Source: Bacteroidales bacterium
GTDB lineage: Bacteria; Bacteroidota; Bacteroidia; Bacteroidales; Muribaculaceae
DNA length: 64,000 nucleotides
Reading direction: 5' to 3'
Assembly (NCBI GenBank): GCA_022009815.1
Contig: CP091725.1
Span: forward strand, 868,001-932,000
Part shown: in pieces, positions 57,468 to 64,000 of the stretch
How positions within the stretch are numbered: position 1 is the first letter of the stretch
How the letters are laid out: each line of letters opens with the position of its first letter
Notes under the pieces: generated by a model
What the model saw: the letters and a program-made list of their open reading frames with translations, nothing else
Database searches by the model: none
Told to the model about the DNA's origin: nothing
Position numbers and translations under genes: made by a program

Positions 57468-59362
57468 CTATCTAACGATAACCTTTGTTGCTTTGCCATC
57501 GACAACCACTACATACATGCCACGTGCCACTGCAAACGTGCGCTCTGCCGAGTTGATTGCCACTGCCTGACCGGCTGCGTTGTAGACCGACACTGTCGCT
57601 GCGTCGCCGACAATGCGGATTTGTCCGTCGGCTGCAATTACGCCTGCTGCCTCTGCACCTACCTGCCCAACGCCCGACGATGTGAGATATTCTGCATTGA
57701 CGGTCTTGGTGTTGAGGTCGACTGTCAATTTGTAAGCACCGTTCTTTATGCAGAATGCGCCATTATAATGCTTGCCGAAGTCGGTAAAATCAGTGTTGTC
57801 TGTCAATTCACCATCTTTGTTGTCCGGACACCAACGGCTGTTGTTTACTGGACCCCATTCTGCGTCAATACCCGTAACAAAAGCGAAATATGCCAAATCT
57901 TCCTCAGCTTCTTCGCCTACAGCCTTGCCTTCCACCTTCAAGTCGATAGGATCGAACGTGAACACGCCCGGAGTTTCCGGATTGCTCTCCGCCATATAGC
58001 TGTCGTCGTCTGATGCCCAGTGGTGACCTTCCGCCTTGTTGGATGTTCCAATCACATAAAGCTTTGTAGGAGCAATGTAAAGAGTATTGTCATCCAAATT
58101 CATTCGGATAAAGAACGTTCCGACACCCACATTTATAGAGTTGCTGTTTTTGCTTACTGTAAGTTTCTCTGCCAAAGCGCCTTCTTGTTTATCATTTTCC
58201 AAGCCCCAACGGTTTCCGTTGACATACGTCCAACCCCCTTCATCATTGTTTTCAGCAAGGACTGATGCGAAACCCAGATTTTCACGACCAGGAGCTGTTG
58301 TCACGGTTGCAGACCAAACATTTCCACTTTCCCAAGTCATCGCAATGCCGCTGGTTGGATTCCATGCGCCTCCTACTTCATTTTGTCCAAGGATATACAT
58401 CTTTGGCAACGAGAATGTGTACTGAGCGGCAAATGCTCCACCATGATATTGATATACCCGTGCTGTATATTCGTCAATCTTCTCTACAGACAACAATGTA
58501 TATGGATATGAATTATTTGAGACAACACCGGCTGTGGGCTCATGTGCAGCAACAACAGTATTGGTTTTTCTATCAACTATCTGGAATCCATCACGATAGT
58601 CTGTTCCTGCTTGTTCAATTGTAAACAATCTTCCATTCAAAGTGACAACATCTCCGCCACCGCCAGTGCCAACCGTTCCGACTCTTTTATAAGCCACCCA
58701 TTTCGAACCATCATAATGATAAAAGTCTCTGTTAGAGCGATAACGCACTGCCACATCATCACTTTCAGGAGATTCTGTCAATGGCTGAATAATAGTCATA
58801 TTGTCGACCGTAAAGGCAATTTAGGAAGAGCCTTTGACTTCGCGGCAACATATTCACCTTTAGCTATAAAAATCTTGGCGGCAACACTTTGTCCAGAGCC
58901 GATGATAAAAAGTGCAGCACCTTCTTCACTGAAAACGTCTCCAGCCGCACGACCGATAAAATCCATACGGGCAGCTGTCACTCCGTCCGGAAGGGTTACG
59001 TTCACCGTCTTTGACTCTTTTGTCGCTACATTGTAAAGCACAAACGACTTCATAGAACCAGCAGCAGCCCATCCATTCACAATAATCAAATTGCCCTTGC
59101 TGTCACGCGAGATGCCAACGCCACTGCCCGATTTCCCCGCCAAAAGCGTTTCCGTTTTAGATCCGTCAAAAGAAACAATTGACTTATTAGCTTTGAAATT
59201 GGTATAGACTTTCCCTTCAAAGCCAACACCAGCACGACCTTCGGCGGCTGAAGGCAGACCCGTAGTCATTTTCCAATCCTGCGTAAGAGTTTGTGCCTGA
59301 ACGGCTACGGCGGATGCAACAACAGCGAGTCCGCACACAAGAATGTGTTTAAATTTTTTCAT
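57468..59362 (-). CDS. secreted protein with SusE/F-like modules and type IX sorting domain, frameshifted
   Basis: Signal peptide ILVCGLAVVASAVAVQA. The first 185 residues are propeller-like (SKTETLLAGKSGSGVGISRD, NLIIVNGWAAAGSMKSFVLY). One base is missing at 58812-58814; the frame then reads PFTVDNMTIIQPLTESPESD. Later come two SusE/SusF-type modules (KMYILGQNEVGGAWNPTSGI, KLYVIGTSNKAEGHHWASDD) and a sorting domain at the end (ATVSVYNAAGQAVAINSAER, VARGMYVVVVDGKATKVIVR). Restored length is 631 residues. Surface glycan binding is likely; the glycan is unknown. Confidence 0.8.
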
Positions 59363-59759
59363 AAAGTTAGGTTTTAGTTTGATTTATAAGTTTTAGTTAA
59401 GTTCTTCTATTATAAAAAAGTTAGGCCGTAGTCTTTTTTCCTTATTTTTCGTAAAAGTACACATTAAAATCAACACCGCAATATTTTTAAATCTTTTTAA
59501 CTCACAATTATCTATTTTCAACATCCTGTATCGCGCTGACACCAAGAGACTGGCTAATACCTTCTGCCGCTCTATTGACACCGCGTCGCAGATGCGATAT
59601 TTCATAGCAACCCATTCGCAGGAGCGCAGCAATGACGCATGAGGTCACTGACCGCCACCATGCTCATGCGCTTCGGAGATGCGCTACTAGTCACTCTCTG
59701 CCTTCATTCCGGAGAGCGAGGGGGATGTCCGCAGCGCGGACACGCTTTCAGTTAACTTT

Positions 59760-59767
59760 TATCTTTG
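59760..59767 (+). promoter_or_regulatory. -7 box in the leader of IS110 copy 2
   Basis: TATCTTTG fits TAnnTTTG and could start both the bridge RNA and the transposase message. The 59363-59759 stretch upstream holds no gene I can support; the only minus-strand ORF there is of poor quality. Confidence 0.55.
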
Positions 59768-59920
59768 CACTATCAATAGGAAGTTAAGAGAAACTCTCCG
59801 AATTGTTAAAGAAAGACAGGGACGGTGAACTTCTCTGTTAACTAGTCACAAGGACTTTCCGGGGTTACAGTCCGTCTCTGTCTTATTTGTTGAACACATC
59901 AAGCTAGATTTCTAGACCTG
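59768..59920 (+). ncRNA. candidate bridge RNA of IS110 copy 2
   Basis: The noncoding leader before the transposase folds into a long-range 13-bp stem AAGACAGGGACGG/CCGTCTCTGTCTT (59813-59825 with 59872-59884, one wobble) closing a 46-base loop. An earlier small hairpin (AGAGAAACTCTC region near 59789) precedes it. This stem-internal-loop layout is that of IS110 bridge RNAs. Guide segments cannot be assigned because the element's ends are not visible. Confidence 0.6.
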
Positions 59921-59981
59921 TATGTCTACTAAAAGTTTTGGATGCATTCAACTAACTTATTTAATCAATAACAGCAAAGAT

Positions 59982-60983
59982 ATGCAAGACCTGTCAACTA
60001 AACAACACTTCGTGGGCTGTGATGTATCAAAAGATACATTGGACTTGGCCCTGTATCAACCGAAAACGGACTACCGCAAGTTCGAACACGTGCAGATTTC
60101 CAACGATACGGAGGGATTCAAGCAACTGCTCCAATGGCTCAAGGCACGGAAGATTAAGAAAAACGAGGTGGCCATAGCTTTTGAGCACACAGGGGCGTAC
60201 TCCATCGCACTGGCCGAATGGCTGCACAAGAAGAAAATCACCTTCAACATGCTCCATCCGCTGGACGTCAAGAACGCATGTTCCCGAGGCAGGAACAAGA
60301 CCGATGAGGTGGATGCCAAATTCATCGCCGACTATGCCTATACAATGCGCGAGAAGCTCGCTCCCTCAGGTCCGGAGCCCAAGAATATCAAACACCTCAG
60401 AGAGCTGCGTAACGAGCGCGATCTGTGTGTCCGCTGCCGCGCCTCCTATTTGTGCCAGATAAAGGTTCAGACTGAAGCACAGACCATTGCGCGCATGCAT
60501 AAGATGGTCGACTTTATGACCGTCCAGATACATCAGATAGAGGAAGAAATCAAGAAAATCATCGCCGCCGACGAGACCATCGCGACCAATTACCATCTCC
60601 TCATCTCCATCCCAGGCATAGGCATGGTGAATGCCGTCAACACAATCGTCGCCACGGGAAACTTCACACGCTTCCAAACCTCCCGACAATATGCCAAATT
60701 CTGCTCCGTCAGTCCGATGGCAGTACAGTCGGGCACCTCGGTACACTCAGGCAACCATGTCTGCAAGAAAGGTCACAACGAGTTGAAAGCTACCCTTTCG
60801 GAGGCAGCCCGCAGTGCCATCATCCACGATCCGCAACTCAGACACTACTATCAGCGCAAGCGCAGTCAAGGCAAAAGCCACGGGTGTGTGATGAATGCCG
60901 TCAAGTTCAAACTCATCTGCCGCATGTTCGCCGTGATAAAGCGTCAGCAACCCTATGTCAACACCGAATGCTATCGTGGCTAA
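59982..60983 (+). CDS. IS110-family transposase, copy 2
   Basis: A 333-residue protein from ATG 59982; the start at 59922 lies in the leader. The DEDD domain is seen in FVGCDVSKDTLDLALYQPKT, AFEHTGAYSIALAEWL and GRNKTDEVDAKFIADYAYTM, and the C-terminal domain in LISIPGIGMVNAVNTIVATG and FCSVSPMAVQSGTSVHSGNH with the likely nucleophilic serine. It is only distantly related to the first IS110. The frame is intact. Element borders are not evident from direct repeats. Confidence 0.95.
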   Translation: MQDLSTKQHFVGCDVSKDTLDLALYQPKTDYRKFEHVQISNDTEGFKQLLQWLKARKIKKNEVAIAFEHTGAYSIALAEWLHKKKITFNMLHPLDVKNACSRGRNKTDEVDAKFIADYAYTMREKLAPSGPEPKNIKHLRELRNERDLCVRCRASYLCQIKVQTEAQTIARMHKMVDFMTVQIHQIEEEIKKIIAADETIATNYHLLISIPGIGMVNAVNTIVATGNFTRFQTSRQYAKFCSVSPMAVQSGTSVHSGNHVCKKGHNELKATLSEAARSAIIHDPQLRHYYQRKRSQGKSHGCVMNAVKFKLICRMFAVIKRQQPYVNTECYRG

Positions 60984-61218
60984 GCCGGAGAAGGTACACC
61001 TGTACTTCCTTTGACCGATTCCGGAACAGAGATTGGTCATTGGACAAATCCATATCATCCCAATGAGAGAACATCATCCTGTAATGTTAAAAACTTGAAC
61101 TCGAGAAAATGCAAATATTTTAACACTTTATCCTTGCTCAAATCCTAGATTTCCCCGGACTGCGTCCGGGGCAGAGCAACCAACGCAGCATGCACCGCAA
61201 CGCGGTGCCGCTGAGGCA

Positions 61219-61299
61219 CAAGCTTGTTTTTGCTTTTTGGATAAAACCGGCTGCGCCTCGGAAAAATCAAAATTTCAAGCAAGCTTGATTTTGCTTTTT
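61219..61299 (+). repeat. 20-bp direct repeat upstream of the HAD operon
   Basis: CAAGCTTGWTTTTGCTTTTT occurs at 61219-61238 and 61280-61299 with one difference. The second copy leads into the promoter at 61313. The remaining 60984-61218 stretch holds no gene; it includes GC-rich inverted segments such as CCCCGGAC/GTCCGGGG near 61155. Confidence 0.7.
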
Positions 61300-61320
61300 C
61301 TCTCGGCTTGCACTAACTTT
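61275..61320 (+). promoter_or_regulatory. promoter of the HAD-ribF-upp operon with shared 14-mer
   Basis: TAACTTTG (61313-61320) is an exact -7 box. TCAAGCAAGCTTGA at 61275-61288 stands 24 bases upstream, as it does (22 bases) before the TPR operon at 12699-12712. The predicted RNA start lies only about seven bases before the ATG at 61334. Confidence 0.65.
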
Positions 61321-61333
61321 GCAAAAAATTTCT

Positions 61334-61963
61334 ATGAAGAAGCCGAAATTGGAAGGGGTGAAAAATCTCTTGTTTGACTTGGGCGGCGTCATTATGGACA
61401 TCCGCCGCGAAAATTGTGTTAAAGCCTTGGAGCAACTGGAAGTGAGCGGCATCGGCGAGATGCTGGGCGTCTACTGCCAGCAGGGCGCATTTCTTCAACT
61501 TGAAGAGGGAAAAATCACACCGGCTGAGTTTCGCGACTATGTGCGCGGCAAGTCTGCCCGCACACTCTCCGACGAGGAAATCGACACGGCGTTTGACGCC
61601 TTTCTTGTGGGCATTCCTGTGGCGCGTCTCCATGCGCTCGAGTCGCTGCGCTGCCATTATAAGATATATGTGCTGTCAAACACCAACGCCATAATGTACA
61701 ACCAGGGCATCCGCCGCGAGTTTGAGAAAGACGGCAAACACCGCGAAGACTATTTCGACGGCATCTGCACAAGTTTTGAGGAGGGCGTGGCAAAGCCCGA
61801 CCGCCGCATCTTCGAGGCCGTGGTGCGCAAATTCGGCATCCGCCCGGAAGAAACGCTGTTCTTCGACGATTCGCAGACCAACCTCGACGCAGCGTCGCAA
61901 CTGGGATTCAAGACGTGGCTTGTGGCTGAAGGTACGGAATTCATGGAAGCGTTCGGAGAGTAA
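61334..61963 (+). CDS. HAD-superfamily hydrolase
   Basis: A 209-residue HAD phosphatase counted from ATG 61334; the TTG 15 bases upstream falls in the promoter. Motif I is LLFDLGGVIMDIRREN, motif II YVLSNTNAIMY, motif III/IV VAKPDRRIFEAVVRKFGI and LFFDDSQTNLDAASQLG. The cap lies between motifs I and II (EMLGVYCQQGAFLQLEEGKI). It resembles YihX-type sugar-phosphate phosphatases. Its stop overlaps the ribF start (TAATG), so they are coupled. Being before ribF, it could be the phosphatase of riboflavin synthesis, which is inference. Confidence 0.85.
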   Translation: MKKPKLEGVKNLLFDLGGVIMDIRRENCVKALEQLEVSGIGEMLGVYCQQGAFLQLEEGKITPAEFRDYVRGKSARTLSDEEIDTAFDAFLVGIPVARLHALESLRCHYKIYVLSNTNAIMYNQGIRREFEKDGKHREDYFDGICTSFEEGVAKPDRRIFEAVVRKFGIRPEETLFFDDSQTNLDAASQLGFKTWLVAEGTEFMEAFGE

Positions 61964-62904
61964 TGGATACTTTTTTCAACAAGCAAGTCCCCGACAACAT
62001 GCCGCCGTTAGCGGCAACGATAGGGATGTTTGACGGCGTGCACCGCGGCCACCGCCTTGTTGTCGACAATCTGCGCCAAGCTGCGTCGGCACGAGGATTG
62101 AAAACCGCCGTGTTCACCTTCCCCAACCATCCACAGCTGCTGTTTCACCCCGACTGCGGTCTGCGGCTGCTCACAAGCCCGGGAAAGAAGGCTTCGCTGC
62201 TGGCGCAGACGGGCGTTGACTACACTTTCTTCCTAACATTCACTCATGAATTGGCAACGATGACGGCACGCGAGTTTATGACGTTGCTGCACTCCCGCTA
62301 CAACGTGCGGCTGCTCGCCGTGGGCTACGACCACCGCTTCGGACGGCGGTCGGACGAGACTTTTGCCGACTATCAACGCTACGGCGAGGCGATTGGCATG
62401 GACGTGATAACCACTCCCGAACTCAGCGGCGACGGCCACATCAGCTCGTCTGCCATACGCCGACGGCTGGCTGAGGGCGACGTGAAAGGCGCCGCCTCGA
62501 TGCTCGGACACCGCTACAGCATTGCCGGCAGAGTGGTTGACGGCAAGCGCAACGGCCGCCTTATCGGCTTCCCCACCGCCAACATCGACCTTGACGGCAT
62601 GCCTCTGCTCGTGCCGCCCGACGGCGTATATGCCGTTAAAGTATCGGTCGACGGAGCGACATTCGGTGGTATGCTCAACATCGGCACTCCGACAGTCGAC
62701 CATGCAACGCAACGCACCATTGAGGTGAACATCTTCAACTTCGACAACGAGATATACGGCAAGACGGTGAATCTTGAATTTGTTGACCGTGTGCGCGACG
62801 AGCGACGCATGAACGGACTCGACGACCTGCGCCGGCAACTACAACTCGACCGAAAAACAATTGAAAATATATTAACACAATCTCCAGAATATGAAAATCA
62901 TTAA
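61963..62904 (+). CDS. ribF: bifunctional riboflavin kinase/FAD synthetase
   Basis: A 313-residue protein of RibF length. The N-terminal adenylyltransferase has ATIGMFDGVHRGHRLVVDNL (H-x-G-H) and GYDHRFGRRSDETF, with ISSSAIRRRLAEGDVKGA. The C-terminal kinase has GRVVDGKRNGRLIGFPTANI (GFPTAN) and IGTPTVDHATQRTIEVNIFN. It makes FMN and then FAD from riboflavin. It follows the HAD gene with overlapping stop and start and overlaps the upp start by 14 bases. Confidence 0.95.
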   Translation: MDTFFNKQVPDNMPPLAATIGMFDGVHRGHRLVVDNLRQAASARGLKTAVFTFPNHPQLLFHPDCGLRLLTSPGKKASLLAQTGVDYTFFLTFTHELATMTAREFMTLLHSRYNVRLLAVGYDHRFGRRSDETFADYQRYGEAIGMDVITTPELSGDGHISSSAIRRRLAEGDVKGAASMLGHRYSIAGRVVDGKRNGRLIGFPTANIDLDGMPLLVPPDGVYAVKVSVDGATFGGMLNIGTPTVDHATQRTIEVNIFNFDNEIYGKTVNLEFVDRVRDERRMNGLDDLRRQLQLDRKTIENILTQSPEYENH

Positions 62905-63544
62905 TTTTGCCGACGAGCGTTCGCTTGTCAACGTTTTTATGCGCGAACTGCGCGACGAGAAAATCCAGAAAGACATGTTGCGTTTCCGCCGCAACATTGA
63001 GCGTATTGGGGAAATTGCAGCCTATGAGATTTCAAAAACACTCGAATTCAAGGCCATCGACACCAAAACTTGCCTCGGAACAGCAAAAAGCCATGTGGTG
63101 GACGAAACTGTGGTTATCGCCACCATCCTGCGCGCCGGTCTGCCTTTGCATCAGGGCGTGCACAACTATTTCGACGGCGCTGAGAACGCTTTCGTGTCTG
63201 CCTACCGCAAATATGTGAGCAAAGACGATTTCCGCATCCACATCGAGTATATCGCCGCTCCACGCATCGACGACAAGGTGCTGATAATCACCGACCCTAT
63301 GCTCGCAACAGGATCGTCGATGGAGCTTGCCTACGAGGCTTTGCTCACAAAAGGCAAACCTTCGAAGGTGCATATCGTGTCGGTAATCGCCTCGCAACAG
63401 GCTATCGACTTTATCCGCGACAAATTCCCTGCCGACACCACTCTCTGGGTGGCTGCCATCGACGACGAGATCAACGAGCACAAATACATCGTGCCTGGAC
63501 TCGGAGATGCCGGCGACCTTGCTTTCGGTGAAAAAGAAGGTTAA
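62891..63544 (+). CDS. upp: uracil phosphoribosyltransferase
   Basis: A 217-residue protein with the PRPP loop LIITDPMLATGSSMELAYEA, the ATILRAGLPLHQGVHNYFDG segment and the uracil-binding end DDEINEHKYIVPGLGDAGDL. It converts uracil and PRPP to UMP in pyrimidine salvage. The start overlaps the ribF end, so it is read from the same transcript. Confidence 0.95.
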   Translation: MKIINFADERSLVNVFMRELRDEKIQKDMLRFRRNIERIGEIAAYEISKTLEFKAIDTKTCLGTAKSHVVDETVVIATILRAGLPLHQGVHNYFDGAENAFVSAYRKYVSKDDFRIHIEYIAAPRIDDKVLIITDPMLATGSSMELAYEALLTKGKPSKVHIVSVIASQQAIDFIRDKFPADTTLWVAAIDDEINEHKYIVPGLGDAGDLAFGEKEG

Positions 63545-63603
63545 CGGATTAAACCTTTTCCGCTCATCTTCGTTCTAAAAGATATCAACTTAAAAAACGA
63601 AGA

Positions 63604-64000
63604 ATGATGAAGAGACTTCTTACAACAACCCTGCTCAGCATCGTGATGCTGCTTATCTGCACACCTGGTGCGGCAGCGTCAGACAGAGCCATTGCCTATC
63701 ACGACCTGCCTCTACGCGCACAGTCGTTTGTCAAAAAATATTTCAATCCGCACAAGGTGGTGCTCGTGAAGGAAGACCGCGGTTTCCGCGACACCGACTA
63801 CGATGTGAAGTTTACCGACGGAAGCGAGATTGAGTTCAACGGCAGAGGCGAATGGACTGAGGTGAAATGCCCTAAAGGTTTGAAAAACGGCATCATACCG
63901 GTGCAGATAATGAACTTTATGAAGCACCGCGGCTATCTGAAGCATGGCGTAAAGCCTGTGAAGATTGAATACAGCCGAAAGGGTTATGAGGTGAAACTGA
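63604..64000 (+). CDS. PepSY-like (DUF2874) exported protein, partial
   Basis: Start ATG 63604 gives a signal peptide (LLTTTLLSIVMLLICTPGAAA), then LPLRAQSFVKKYFNPHKVVL and DTDYDVKFTDGSEIEFNGRG with EWTEVKCPKGLKNGIIPVQI. This is one PepSY-like/DUF2874 repeat and the beginning of a second. The gene runs past the window end. Members are small periplasmic proteins of unknown role in Bacteroidetes. Confidence 0.8.
   Translation, partial: MMKRLLTTTLLSIVMLLICTPGAAASDRAIAYHDLPLRAQSFVKKYFNPHKVVLVKEDRGFRDTDYDVKFTDGSEIEFNGRGEWTEVKCPKGLKNGIIPVQIMNFMKHRGYLKHGVKPVKIEYSRKGYEVKL

Noticed and set aside
59393..59632. Minus-strand ORF of 79 codons before IS110 copy 2
   Set aside because: No start context, no family likeness and low-complexity ends; it lies in a gap between an envelope gene and a mobile element.
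1..64000. tRNA or rRNA genes
   Set aside because: I looked for cloverleaf-like segments in the gaps and for conserved rRNA motifs and saw none; a dedicated scan would be needed to exclude a tRNA fully.

Overview
The window reads as a chromosome segment of a Bacteroidales bacterium, most probably a member of the Muribaculaceae/Bacteroidaceae side of the order. The evidence is the Bacteroidetes promoter form (TTTG, about 20 bases, TAnnTTTG) in front of many genes, A-rich leaders in place of a strong Shine-Dalgarno site, SusE/F-, BspA- and FISUMP-type surface proteins, three proteins with type IX secretion C-terminal sorting domains, a UpxY-type antiterminator, a XusA/XusB-like siderophore pair and the order yceD-rpmF-fabH-era-der. 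The genus is inferred, not shown.

Layout. 1-1000: end of ispG and a formate/nitrite channel. 1000-7700: a BRO-N gene, a TonB receptor with its DUF4374 lipoprotein (xenosiderophore type), rubrerythrin, and a divergent cupin/HxlR pair. 7800-15300: a plugless outer-membrane barrel with a 995-residue TPR partner, then an exported protein with SLH-like repeats. 15300-24800: XRE-cupin regulator with an acyl-CoA ligase, a GDP-mannose pyrophosphorylase, three FKBP isomerases interrupted by a Schlafen/AlbA_2 ATP-binding gene between 25-bp direct repeats, and a sorting-domain protein. 24800-29000: core genes der, era, fabH, rpmF, yceD. 29200-35000: a duplicated FISUMP/BspA surface locus split by an IS110 element. 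35100-37650: a second sorting-domain protein. 38000-54100: a capsule or exopolysaccharide operon on the minus strand, opening with a promoter, a leader terminator and a UpxY-like gene, then wecC, acetyltransferases, wzx, wzy, three glycosyltransferases, a CapK/ATP-grasp/GNAT/deacetylase module and a WecG-type fusion, and closing with a strong terminator. 54100-59400: pdxB with three membrane or exported proteins, then a third sorting-domain protein. 59750-64000: a second IS110, then HAD phosphatase, ribF, upp and the start of a PepSY-like gene.

Data quality shapes the annotation. About 28 breaks of reading frame fall in about 24 genes, including the core genes der, era and yceD. Nearly all sit in short homopolymers, nearly all read as missing bases, and for each gene the restored length becomes a multiple of three. 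I read them as consensus errors of the assembly and annotate such genes over their full span; the break position is given in each entry. True pseudogenes cannot be told from such errors without reads.

The most interesting structures are the AlbA_2 gene delimited by exact 25-bp repeats (a possible single-gene mobile unit), the IS110 whose leader RNA holds a 9-base match to its own flanking target, and the operon leader with promoter, terminator and long UpxY-like antiterminator.
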